Shown: positions 21,517 to 28,646 of the stretch, piece by piece
Numbering within the stretch: the stretch's first letter is position 1
Layout: every line of letters starts with the position of its first letter
NCBI GenBank assembly: GCA_937959315.1
Contig: CALGRC010000134.1
Location: 1-30,118 of the forward strand
From: an uncultured Clostridia bacterium
GTDB lineage: Bacteria > Bacillota > Clostridia > UMGS1810
Length of the DNA stretch: 30,118 bases
Reading direction: 5' to 3'
Notes under the pieces: model-generated
Databases searched by the model: none
What the model was told of the DNA's origin: nothing
What the model saw: only the letters and a program-made list of their open reading frames with translations
Position numbers and translations under genes: made by a program

Positions 21517-22680
21517 TTATGTTTTACGTTCAATGCTTCCAATGAGCACCAAAGGAAGCTCGTGCAATCGGTAATTTACAACAAAATCCAAATCCTCTTT
21601 CCATTTTTGTACCGCATTTGTTTTTCTGGGGTCGTTTTCCTGCCCTTTTATAAACCATTTCAGATAATACTTGATCTCATGCCTGCTCAAAATGTGGTTA
21701 TCCATAATACGGGCCAAAATATTTTGCCGTTCTATTGCTGTATATCCCGCCTCTTCCCGCACAGTATATCCATTCAGCATTAAGGGAGACTTTTCCGGCA
21801 GGCAATATGTACCAAAGGAACCATCATACATATGCACCCTGGCCGGGAAAAACCGAAACCGTTTTAGATATTGCTGATAGTCGTCATATTCCATCAAATA
21901 TTTATCGCATTCTTGGCAATATTCTACATAAAATAATTTCGGAATATCTCCAAAGGGCACAACCCTTGCCCGGTATTCCTCGATGTAGTGGCTTTTATGG
22001 CAGGCAAGCCGTCCGCGGTATACATATACCGTATGTGAAAAATCTGAAAGCTGTTGTACAACGGTCTGTCTCTTTTTTGAAACTGCCCTTTCAATGTCGC
22101 GCATAATTTCATAGGACACCACATCTTTGCGAAAAATACGGATGATTTCAAAGGGCTTTTCGTCCACCATAACCGATTGCAACACTTCTTTTTCTGCAAC
22201 AAGCAGACGAAGCGCAATCTCGCTAGTATAATGAATGATACCTCTGTCCACATCCACATCGGCATAGTCATAAACTATGGTATATGTACGGATATCCCGT
22301 TTTGTACACAACGTAAATTGACGGTAAACACTTGCCGTTTGCTTAAAAATGGCTTTGTATTTGTTTTTGTCGTAAGATACATGATAGTCCAACCGTAATT
22401 GATATGCAGCACGGTCAAAACGGATGCCTTCCAAATGTGTCAGCAAATACCGGAATGTGGAAAACAGTGCATGGCATTCATGGCAGAAGCTTCCGCTGAT
22501 TTTTACACATTCCTTCTGAGAAATCTGAATTGCATAAACAAAATCCTTTTGAAGCTGCTTTCCGCAAAGCGGACATACAGCAAACCGGATGGGTGTTGGG
22601 TAAATATATGGCACGCGCTGTTTTAAATTGACTTTAGATACGGGAACCGTATCATAATTCCAATTACCAATTTTTATCAT
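21517..22680 (-). CDS. Uncharacterised Cys-rich protein with putative zinc-binding pairs
   Basis: A 387-residue soluble protein that I do not recognise. It has three cysteine pairs typical of metal knuckles: C36-P-L-C39-G, C66-H-E-C69-H and C255-Q-E-C258; further candidates are C227-H228. The first two pairs are about 26 residues apart and could form one zinc ribbon. The middle (about 100-220) is basic and rich in Tyr. The C-terminal third is mostly helical (TAIERQNILARIMDN, LSRHEIKYYLKWFIKGQEN, AVQKWKEDLDFVVNYRL). No signal peptide or membrane segment is seen. Its base composition is visibly more AT-rich than all neighbours and its codon use differs (many AAA, TAT, ATT), suggesting recent acquisition. 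It is a lone gene, bounded on both sides by hairpins. The start has only a modest ribosome site (AAGGGGG, 22687-22693). Confidence 0.8.
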   Translation of the reverse strand: MIKIGNWNYDTVPVSKVNLKQRVPYIYPTPIRFAVCPLCGKQLQKDFVYAIQISQKECVKISGSFCHECHALFSTFRYLLTHLEGIRFDRAAYQLRLDYHVSYDKNKYKAIFKQTASVYRQFTLCTKRDIRTYTIVYDYADVDVDRGIIHYTSEIALRLLVAEKEVLQSVMVDEKPFEIIRIFRKDVVSYEIMRDIERAVSKKRQTVVQQLSDFSHTVYVYRGRLACHKSHYIEEYRARVVPFGDIPKLFYVEYCQECDKYLMEYDDYQQYLKRFRFFPARVHMYDGSFGTYCLPEKSPLMLNGYTVREEAGYTAIERQNILARIMDNHILSRHEIKYYLKWFIKGQENDPRKTNAVQKWKEDLDFVVNYRLHELPLVLIGSIERKT

Positions 22681-22737
22681 ATGTGCCCCCTTGCCAACAA
22701 AAATAACAAAGCTAACCGTTCTTTTCCCTATGTATAT

Positions 22738-22766
22738 AGATTATCATAGGATTCGTCATATGTAAA
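22738..22766 (-). promoter_or_regulatory. Possible promoter of the Cys-rich orphan gene
   Basis: On the minus strand, TTTACA (22761-22766), 17 bp and TAATCT (22738-22743). The -35 box touches the terminator arm. A CCTATG/CATAGG inverted repeat surrounds the -10 region. Confidence 0.4.
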
Positions 22767-22794
22767 TACCAGCAAGTCATCCTTGCTGGTATTT
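22764..22794 (-). terminator. Terminator of the subtilisin gene
   Basis: A 13-bp perfect stem (22764-22776 with 22782-22794, AAATACCAGCAAG/CTTGCTGGTATTT) and a five-base loop, starting two bases after the protease stop codon on the minus strand. Confidence 0.85.
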
Positions 22795-22795
22795 C

Positions 22796-23824
22796 TTATT
22801 TTGTCAGCGTCACAATGGCCGCCAGCGCCAAATCGACCAGCGTATCGCGGCTGATATGCCCCTTCAGGCTGCCATCCGCCGCCACGCGCGAAGGATAAGA
22901 CCGGCCCACAAAATCGCTTTCGCCAATCCGCCCAAAGGAAAACAGCCCATAGCCGTATTGGTGGCTGCGCCCGCCGGCGCCCAGTTCCTCGGTGTAGATA
23001 TTGAGCAGCAGCCGGATTTCGTCCGGCGTCAGCTTGCGGTTATACCGGCGCATGCCCTTGCCCTGCAGGATTGCCACCGCGCCGGTGATGATGGGCGTCG
23101 CCATGGAGGTACCCGACAGGGTTGCGTAGCCGTTGTCCAAATAGGTAGAATAGATGTCCTTGCCCGCGGCGGCAATTTCTGCCGCAGTGCCAGTGGAGGA
23201 AAAATCGGTAATCCGCTTGTTGATATCCACCGCGGTCACGGCGATGGTATCCTTGAAATTGGCCGGGTAGCCAATGGTGTTATCCCCCAGCTCCCCCTCA
23301 TTCCCGGCGGCGCAAATCATGCTGATGCCGCTTTGGTGGACCTTGGCAATCAAATTGGCGTATTCCTTGGTGGACAGGCCGGACGAAAAGGACATATTGA
23401 TGACATCCACCTGCTTATCCATCATCCAGTTCAGGCTTTTTGCAATGGCCGGATAGGTGGTTTTCCCGGTCTTATCAAACGCCTTGGCAATGTACAGCTT
23501 GGCCTCGGGCGCAACCCCTACCACGCCCACGCCGTTTTTTTCAGCCGCCACAATGCCCGACACATGGGTGCCGTGCCCGTTTTCATCGTCAATATCCTCC
23601 GGGCCGCCCGCGGCGGTAAAATTGACATAATCCGCAATGCGGTTTTTCAAATCCACATGGCCGGCGTCAATCCCGGTGTCGATAATCCCCACCTTTACGC
23701 CCCCGCCCATGGTTTCCCCCCACTCCAGCGGCGCCCCTACCATATTGACGCCGTAATCAATGATCTCCTCCGGCTGGACGGCGCTGGTCCGGATGATCTT
23801 GTAATCGTCCAGTTGAAAGCGCAT
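22796..23824 (-). CDS. Subtilisin-like S8 family serine protease, intracellular type
   Basis: A 342-residue S8 peptidase with the full catalytic set: D49 (VGIIDTGID), H84 (NGHGTHVSG), oxyanion N175 (CAAGNEG) and S240 (LSGTSMATP). There is no signal peptide, only about 25 residues of N-terminal extension, and no membrane segment, so it resembles intracellular subtilisins that degrade cytoplasmic proteins. The C-terminus ends with a small extra segment (FVGRSYPSRVAADGSLKGHISRDTLVDLALAAIVTLTK). ATG at 23824 has AAGGGGG seven bases upstream; an open frame further up overlaps the transporter and is not used. It follows the AbgT-type gene by 88 bp. Confidence 0.93.
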   Translation of the reverse strand: MRFQLDDYKIIRTSAVQPEEIIDYGVNMVGAPLEWGETMGGGVKVGIIDTGIDAGHVDLKNRIADYVNFTAAGGPEDIDDENGHGTHVSGIVAAEKNGVGVVGVAPEAKLYIAKAFDKTGKTTYPAIAKSLNWMMDKQVDVINMSFSSGLSTKEYANLIAKVHQSGISMICAAGNEGELGDNTIGYPANFKDTIAVTAVDINKRITDFSSTGTAAEIAAAGKDIYSTYLDNGYATLSGTSMATPIITGAVAILQGKGMRRYNRKLTPDEIRLLLNIYTEELGAGGRSHQYGYGLFSFGRIGESDFVGRSYPSRVAADGSLKGHISRDTLVDLALAAIVTLTK

Positions 23825-23912
23825 AAAAATGCCCCCTTGTTCATAGCTGTGCAGTCGCACAATATAACATATGCACAAAAGGGGCATTTTGCTTCTTTGC
23901 AATGGGACGGCC

Positions 23913-25457
23913 TCAAAAGCCCAGCGGGATGCGCAGCAGCACAAACGCCAGCAGCAGCAGTGTCCAGGCGGCCAAAAAAACCAGCGAATAGGGCAGCATG
24001 GCGCCAATGAGGTCGCCAACTGTAAATTTGGGCTGGTATTTGCGCATATACAGCAGCACCACGCCTGCATAGGTCATCAGCGGGGTGATGGTGTTGGTGC
24101 ACGAGTCGGCCACCCGGTAGGCGGCCGCCACCACGTCGGGCGTCATAGAGGCGTTGACCGAATACAGCATGGGGATAAAAATGGGCCCCAGCAGCATCCA
24201 TTTGCTGGTCAGCCCGCCCACAAACAGGTTGACAATGGCGGTAATCAAAATAAATGCGACAATCAGCAGCACCGGCGAATGCGCTGCGCCGATGGCCTCC
24301 AGCGCCCGGGCCCCGACAAAGGTGATATAGGCGCCCACATTGGAATAACTCAGCAGCGCCAAAAAGTTGTAGCAGAAAAAAGTCAGCACAATGACATACC
24401 CCATGCCGCCGATCTGCTTGGACATGGCGCGCACCAAATCACCGGCAGAACGGAAGGCGCCGGACGCAAACCCGTAAAACATGCCCGGGGTGAAAAACAG
24501 CAGCGTGATGAGCAAAATGATGTTGTCCAAAAAGGGGGTGGCCGTTTTGCCCGTCTGGTCGGTGTAGGGCCTCAGCGGCCCAAAGCACAGCGCCGCCACC
24601 ACCGCGCCCGACAGCAGCAGCCCCGCCAGTGCCCACCAAAGGGAGCGGGTTTCAGCTTTGGAAACGGTAAATTCCCCAACCGAGATATCGTCGGGGATTT
24701 CATAGGGCTGGCCCTCAAACCGGCGGCGGGTAAACCGTTTGGTGATAAACCCGCCCAGCAGCACCAGCAGCACGGTGGAAGCCACCATAAAATAATAGTG
24801 CATGGTCGCCGGGTTGAGCGGCTTGCCCGCCTGCGATACAAACGGCACCCCCTGCGAGAGCGCAAAGCCCTGCGCGTTGGTCCCGATGATAACATCCACC
24901 ACCGTAGCGGGAATGAGATTGGCCGAAAACCCTGCCGATACCCCGGCAAACGCAGCGCACATGCCAATGAGCGGGTTTTTGCCGATACCGGCGTACAGCA
25001 GCCCCGCCAGCGGGATTAAAATGATGTATCCAGCGTCGGTGGCAATGTTGCTCATAATGCCCAAAAATACCAGCACAAACGGCAAAAGTCGGTCGGTAAT
25101 GCCAGCGCCCGCCTTGCGTATCAGCGCCGACAAAAGGCCCGATTCCTCGGCTACGCCAATGCCGAACATCACCAGCAGAATGGTGCCCAAAATCCCGCCG
25201 GCATAGCCCAGCCAGTTGTTTAAAATGGCATTGCCGAATATCCAGCGGATATTTTCGGCGGTAAACATGTTTTTGATTTCATAATGCGCCCTGCCGCCGT
25301 CCGCGGCGGTGGTATCGAACCCATAGCCGCCGAACAGGAGCGTCGCCAGCAGCAGTATGGCATACAGCGACGCAAATATCATCACTGGGTCAGGGATTTT
25401 ATGACCAATCCGCTCTATGACCGACGGCTTTTTTTCTGATGATTTCCGGTCTGACAA
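23913..25457 (-). CDS. AbgT family transporter (p-aminobenzoyl-glutamate type)
   Basis: A membrane protein of 514 residues from the TTG start, with about eleven hydrophobic segments. Family features: IGHKIPDPVMIFASLYAILL near the N-terminus, AILNNWLGYAGGILGTILLVMFGIGVAEESGL, FLGIMSNIATDAGYIILIPLAGLLYAGIGKNPLIGM, AGFSANLIPATVVDVIIG and, near the end, TPLMTYAGVVLLYMRKYQP. AbgT proteins import p-aminobenzoyl-glutamate, a folate breakdown product, or export antifolates. An ATG at 25466 directly abuts AAAGG and cannot use it well; TTG at 25457 (MSDRKSSEKK) has AAAGG nine bases upstream and is preferred. The start region lies in one arm of a long hairpin. It may cooperate functionally with folT. 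Confidence 0.93.
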   Translation of the reverse strand: MSDRKSSEKKPSVIERIGHKIPDPVMIFASLYAILLLATLLFGGYGFDTTAADGGRAHYEIKNMFTAENIRWIFGNAILNNWLGYAGGILGTILLVMFGIGVAEESGLLSALIRKAGAGITDRLLPFVLVFLGIMSNIATDAGYIILIPLAGLLYAGIGKNPLIGMCAAFAGVSAGFSANLIPATVVDVIIGTNAQGFALSQGVPFVSQAGKPLNPATMHYYFMVASTVLLVLLGGFITKRFTRRRFEGQPYEIPDDISVGEFTVSKAETRSLWWALAGLLLSGAVVAALCFGPLRPYTDQTGKTATPFLDNIILLITLLFFTPGMFYGFASGAFRSAGDLVRAMSKQIGGMGYVIVLTFFCYNFLALLSYSNVGAYITFVGARALEAIGAAHSPVLLIVAFILITAIVNLFVGGLTSKWMLLGPIFIPMLYSVNASMTPDVVAAAYRVADSCTNTITPLMTYAGVVLLYMRKYQPKFTVGDLIGAMLPYSLVFLAAWTLLLLAFVLLRIPLGF

Positions 25458-25520
25458 AAAAATCATCCTTTCAGTAAAATCATAGCGTTACAGCTATTTT
25501 TTACAAAAGGATGATTTTTT
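25457..25520 (-). terminator. Long hairpin at the abgT-type start: terminator and ribosome-site mask for read-through RNA
   Basis: AAAAAATCATCCTTT (25457-25471) pairs perfectly with AAAGGATGATTTTTT (25506-25520). Inside are GTAAAA/TTTTAC (25474-25479 with 25499-25504) and ATAGC/GCTAT (25482-25486 with 25493-25497). Read on the minus strand, it follows the AI-2E-family gene and ends in a T-run that forms the first codons of the abgT-type gene. The AAAGG ribosome site lies within the 3' arm. Confidence 0.75.
25479..25506 (-). promoter_or_regulatory. Promoter of the abgT-type gene inside the hairpin loop
   Basis: On the minus strand, TTGTAA (25501-25506), 16 bp and TATGAT (25479-25484). The predicted start is near 25472, only about 15 nt before the TTG codon, so this transcript lacks the 5' arm of the hairpin. 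Confidence 0.5.
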
Positions 25521-25549
25521 ATCCTCACTTTTCCGCTTTCCTTGTCCGG

Positions 25550-26722
25550 TTATTCCCCCGCAGGCTCCGGCGGGGCGGCCTCCGCCGCCTGCGCGGCTTT
25601 TTTCCGCTCCAGCCGCATTTCCACATAGTCGCCGGCAATGCGGTAGAGCACCGCCATGGCGGGGATGCCGATGAAAATGCCCAAAATGCCAAACATACCG
25701 CCGCCCACCATAATAGCCAGCAGCACCCACAGCCCGGAAAGCCCGATGGACGAACCAACCACCTTGGGATAGATGAGGTTGCCCTCCAGCTGCTGGAGCA
25801 CGATGATAAACAGCACAAACCACAGCGCTGTAATGGGCTTTACCATAAAAATGATAAACGCGCTGGGGATGGTGCCGATATACGCGCCAAAAATGGGGAT
25901 GACACTGGTCGCCGCAACAATAACCGATATCAGCAGCGCATACGGCATGCGGAAAATGGACATGCCCGCAAAGCACAGCACCCCCAAAATAACCGCCTCG
26001 GTGAGCTGCCCGGCAAAAAAACGCGAAAAGGTGGTATTGGTAAACCGCCCGGTGCGAAGCAAAATGTCTGCAATATCGTCCCGCACAAAGGCATGCAGGC
26101 AGTTTTTGAGCTGTGTGCAAAGCTTTTCCTTGTTGTACAATAGGTAAATGCACAGCACCAGGCCCAAAAAGGCATTGAATACCCCGCTGGTGACGCCCAC
26201 CACGCCGCCCAGCACGTTGGGCAGCACATTTTCCAAAATCTTATTGGCCATGCCCAAAAGCTGGCGCATCCAATTTTCAAATTCCACCCAGAAGGTGTCG
26301 GCAATGCCCAGCGTTTCAGTGGTCTGGTTGATAAACCGCTGCACCGACGACACATAGGACGGGAACCGCTCGACCAGCGTGGCTACCGACGACGCCAGCT
26401 GCGGCACAATGACTGCCGACAGCGTCACCAGCACCGCCAGCGCCAGCACAAAGGTAAGCGAAATGGAAAACAGCCGCCGGAACCGGTAGAGTTTGCGCTT
26501 GGGATTGCGGAACAGCAGCCGCTCTATCGCGCGCATGGGGATGTTTAAAATATAGGCGATGCAAAACCCATACAGCAGCGGGCTGAGCAGCGACAAAACG
26601 GAGCCGATACGCGTCCAGAAAAAGTTTAAATTGTTGCACACCACAAACAAAATCACGCCAAACGCCACAATAATCAGCGGTTTTTTGAGCTGCTTCCTCA
26701 CATAATCCATCCGTTTCCCCAT
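25550..26722 (-). CDS. AI-2E family transporter (PerM/YtvI-like)
   Basis: A 390-residue membrane protein with about seven to eight helices. Family signs: an N-terminal pair of helices (PLIIVAFGVILFVVCNNL, LLSPLLYGFCIAYILNIPM), a long middle region after VLVTLSAVIVPQLASSVATLV, and the conserved C-terminal block AVILGVLCFAGMSIFRMPYALLISVIVAATSVIPIFGAYIGTIPSAFI, then QLEGNLIYPKVVGSSIGLSGLWVLLAIMVGGGMFGILGIFIGIP. Substrates of the family are diverse (signalling molecules, sodium/proton exchange), so no substrate is claimed. The C-terminal tail is charged and Ala/Pro-rich. ATG at 26722 has AGGAGGG seven bases upstream, inside the end of the DUF523 gene; the two genes are three bases apart and form one operon. 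Confidence 0.92.
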   Translation of the reverse strand: MGKRMDYVRKQLKKPLIIVAFGVILFVVCNNLNFFWTRIGSVLSLLSPLLYGFCIAYILNIPMRAIERLLFRNPKRKLYRFRRLFSISLTFVLALAVLVTLSAVIVPQLASSVATLVERFPSYVSSVQRFINQTTETLGIADTFWVEFENWMRQLLGMANKILENVLPNVLGGVVGVTSGVFNAFLGLVLCIYLLYNKEKLCTQLKNCLHAFVRDDIADILLRTGRFTNTTFSRFFAGQLTEAVILGVLCFAGMSIFRMPYALLISVIVAATSVIPIFGAYIGTIPSAFIIFMVKPITALWFVLFIIVLQQLEGNLIYPKVVGSSIGLSGLWVLLAIMVGGGMFGILGIFIGIPAMAVLYRIAGDYVEMRLERKKAAQAAEAAPPEPAGE

Positions 26723-26725
26723 AGG

Positions 26726-27163
26726 CTATCCCTCCTTTGTCCCGCCGGGCAGGCTGCTTTCGCCGCATACGGCAAAGCCGGCGTCCAGCAAACGCTGCGC
26801 GGCGATGCCGTTGCCCGGCACCGTCCTGCCCGAAAAGCTACCGTCATATACCCGCCCGCACCCGCAGGACGGGCTGTTTTCCTTTAAAATTATCAGCTCC
26901 GGCCGGTATTTCTGCGCCAGCGCCAGCGCCTGCTGCGCGCCCCTTTGAAAGGCCGCCGTCACATCCTGCCCGGCTTTATCCACCACACGGCCGTCCGGCT
27001 GGATTTCCGCCGGAGGGCGCGGCTGCGGCAGGCCGCCGAGCGATTCGGGGCAGATGGGCAGATACTCCTTGCCTTCTAAAAACGCCAAAACGCCTGCGTG
27101 ACGGTTATGCCCGCCGTTGTATTTGCACGCTTTCCCCAGCAGGCACGCGCTCACCAATATCAT
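26726..27163 (-). CDS. DUF523 domain-containing protein
   Basis: A 145-residue soluble protein with the DUF523 signature: MILVSACLLGKACKYNGGHN at the start, ICPESLGGLPQPRPPAEI, and LIILKENSPSCGCGRVYDGSFSGRTVPGNGIAAQRL. The conserved cysteines (ACLLG, CKYNG, CPE, SPSCG) suggest metal or substrate binding, but the function of the family is not known. ATG at 27163 is chosen because the usual family N-terminus begins there; an upstream ATG at 27202 adds an unusual Gly-run. The promoter lies about 45 bp upstream and overlaps that of the hydE-hydG operon. Confidence 0.9.
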   Translation of the reverse strand: MILVSACLLGKACKYNGGHNRHAGVLAFLEGKEYLPICPESLGGLPQPRPPAEIQPDGRVVDKAGQDVTAAFQRGAQQALALAQKYRPELIILKENSPSCGCGRVYDGSFSGRTVPGNGIAAQRLLDAGFAVCGESSLPGGTKEG

Positions 27164-27188
27164 ACCCCCGCCCCCGTTCCCGTTGTAC

Positions 27189-27217
27189 TTGCAATCCTTC
27201 ATTTCTTATAGTATAAT
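27189..27217 (+). promoter_or_regulatory. Promoter of the TM1266-hydE-hydG operon
   Basis: TTGCAA (27189-27194), a 17-bp spacer and TATAAT (27212-27217). Predicted transcription start near 27224, leaving a leader of about 150 nt. Confidence 0.8.
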
Positions 27218-27238
27218 AGATGAAAGCCTCAGATGCAA
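27210..27238 (-). promoter_or_regulatory. Promoter of the DUF523/AI-2E operon, overlapping the opposite promoter
   Basis: On the minus strand, TTGCAT (27233-27238), 17 bp and TATACT (27210-27215). Its -10 box shares four bases with the plus-strand TATAAT, and each promoter reads through the other's -35 box. Confidence 0.65.
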
Positions 27239-27375
27239 GGGATTTTTCCCTAAAATCGCAGGCCGCATACACAAAAAGCTTGTTCTTACCATTCACGGGC
27301 GCGCCCGGTTTGCAGGCAGGTTGTATTTTTATGCCTGATCCCTCTGCGCCCAAAACGGGAAGCGGAGGTTTTTTT
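27235..27375 (+). promoter_or_regulatory. Structured leader RNA with riboswitch-like architecture upstream of TM1266-hydE-hydG
   Basis: GCAAGGGAT (27235-27243) can pair with ATCCCTCTGC (27338-27347), nine pairs with one bulged C, closing about 94 nt. Inside are CAGGCA/TGCCTG (27313-27318 with 27332-27337) and the palindrome CGGGCGCGCCCG (27296-27307). Alternatively CCTCTGC (27341-27347) pairs with GCGGAGG (27362-27368), plus an inner CCC/GGG (27349-27351 with 27357-27359), followed by seven T (27369-27375) and the ATG. This second hairpin is terminator-like and masks the GGAGG ribosome site. The two folds exclude each other. No known riboswitch class was recognised. Confidence 0.5.
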
Positions 27376-27624
27376 ATGGAGGAAACCAAAATTGCGCTGG
27401 TTGGCATCCTGGTGGAGGAGCTGGACGCCTCGGCAAAGGTCAACGCGCTGCTGCACGGCTACGCGGGCTACATTGTAGGGCGCATGGGTATCCCCTACCG
27501 GCAAAAGGGGGTCAGTGTGATTTCTGTGGTGCTGGACGCACCGCGCGATGTGATTAGCGCGCTGGCGGGGAAGCTTGGCATGATTGGGGGGATCAGCGTG
27601 AAAACGGTGATTACCAAATCGTGA
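27376..27624 (+). CDS. TM1266 family iron-only hydrogenase system putative regulator
   Basis: An 82-residue protein with a small ferredoxin/ACT-like fold pattern: TKIALVGILVEELDASAKVNALLHGYAGYIVGRMGIPYRQKGVSVISVVLDAP, then LAGKLGMIGGISVKTVITK. Members of the TM1266 family are regularly found next to [FeFe]-hydrogenase maturation genes and are thought to be regulators, probably by binding a ligand; this is family context, not demonstrated here. ATG at 27376 has GGAGG seven bases upstream. Its stop TGA overlaps the hydE start (TGATG), indicating translational coupling. Confidence 0.92.
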   Translation: MEETKIALVGILVEELDASAKVNALLHGYAGYIVGRMGIPYRQKGVSVISVVLDAPRDVISALAGKLGMIGGISVKTVITKS

Positions 27625-28628
27625 TGGCACTGGCGCAGCGCATCGCAGACGGGTATGTGCCCACCGCCCGCGAGCTGGCCGCCCTGCTGGACGCGCCGGA
27701 CGGCGTGTGGGAGGAGCTGTTCGCCCTTGCCGCCGCGGTGACGCAGGCGCAAAAGGGCAGTTTGGTCAACGTGCGGGGGATCATTGAATTTTCCAGCCAC
27801 TGCCGCCGGGAATGCCGCTACTGCGGGCTCAACCGGTTCCACACAAGCCTGCCCCGCTACCGGATGACGGCTGGCGAAGTTGCCGAGACCGCCGCCGCCG
27901 GGTGGCGGGCGGGCTACAAAACCGTGGTGCTGCAATCGGGCGAGGACCCATGGTTTACCAAAGAACGGCTGTGCGCGCTGGTGCGGGCGGTCAAAGACGC
28001 CGTGCCCGGCATGGCGGTAACCGGCTCATTCGGCGAGCTGCCGGACGGCGCCTATGCTGCCCTGCGGGAGGCGGGCTGTGACCGGTACCTGCTCAAACAT
28101 GAAACGGCCGACCCGGCGCTTTACCGGCGGCTGCACCCGGAATCCACGCTGGATACCCGTATCCACTGCCTGCGAACCTTAAAAAAGCTGGGCTATGAAA
28201 CGGGCGGCGGCTTCATGGTGGGCCTGCCGGGGCAAACCAGCGAAACGGTTGCCAGGGATTTGCTGCTGCTGCGCAGTATCCCCTGCGATATGGCGGGCAT
28301 CGGGCCGTTTGTGCCATGCCCCGGCACACCGCTTTCAGCCGCGCCGCCCGGCAGCCCGGTGCGCACCCGGCGGGCAGTGGCCCTCTGCCGCCTGCTGCTG
28401 CCGGATGCAAACCTTCCCGCCACCACCTCGCTGGGGGTGCTGGACGCCAACGAGCGGGACAGCGTGTTTCAAAGCGGCGCCAATGTCATCATGAAAAAGC
28501 TGACGCCGCCCAAATACCGGGCCATGTACGAGATTTACCCGGCCGATTATTCGCATATCCAGGCCATAGATACCGAACGGCAGCAGCTCAACACGCTGCT
28601 GGACGGCCTTGGCAAATGCTATGACTAA
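27624..28628 (+). CDS. hydE: [FeFe]-hydrogenase maturation radical SAM enzyme HydE
   Basis: A 334-residue radical SAM enzyme that acts on the organometallic iron-cysteine intermediate on the way to the 2Fe subcluster. The cluster motif C-x3-C-x2-C is at C60, C64 and C67 (SHCRRECRYCGLN). The TIM-barrel parts follow: VVLQSGEDPWFTKERLCALV, VTGSFGELPDGAYAALREAG, YLLKHETADPALYRRLHP, ETGGGFMVGLPGQTSETVARD, IGPFVPCPGTPL and LLPDANLPATTSLGVLD. It starts at ATG 27624 inside the TM1266 stop codon (GTG 27621 also possible) and lacks a clear ribosome site of its own, fitting translational coupling. hydG follows after 18 bp. Confidence 0.97.
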   Translation: MALAQRIADGYVPTARELAALLDAPDGVWEELFALAAAVTQAQKGSLVNVRGIIEFSSHCRRECRYCGLNRFHTSLPRYRMTAGEVAETAAAGWRAGYKTVVLQSGEDPWFTKERLCALVRAVKDAVPGMAVTGSFGELPDGAYAALREAGCDRYLLKHETADPALYRRLHPESTLDTRIHCLRTLKKLGYETGGGFMVGLPGQTSETVARDLLLLRSIPCDMAGIGPFVPCPGTPLSAAPPGSPVRTRRAVALCRLLLPDANLPATTSLGVLDANERDSVFQSGANVIMKKLTPPKYRAMYEIYPADYSHIQAIDTERQQLNTLLDGLGKCYD

Positions 28629-28646
28629 AAAGGAGGTTTTTGACAG

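Noticed and set aside
21517..22680. Reading the Cys-rich orphan as a transposase or phage protein
   Set aside because: No catalytic motif, no terminal inverted repeats, no target-site duplication and no neighbouring phage genes were seen.
22856..25019. Long plus-strand open frames (about 380 codons each) across the subtilisin and AbgT-type genes
   Set aside because: They are antisense to clear family members, have low-complexity His/Arg/Gln-rich translations and no ribosome sites.
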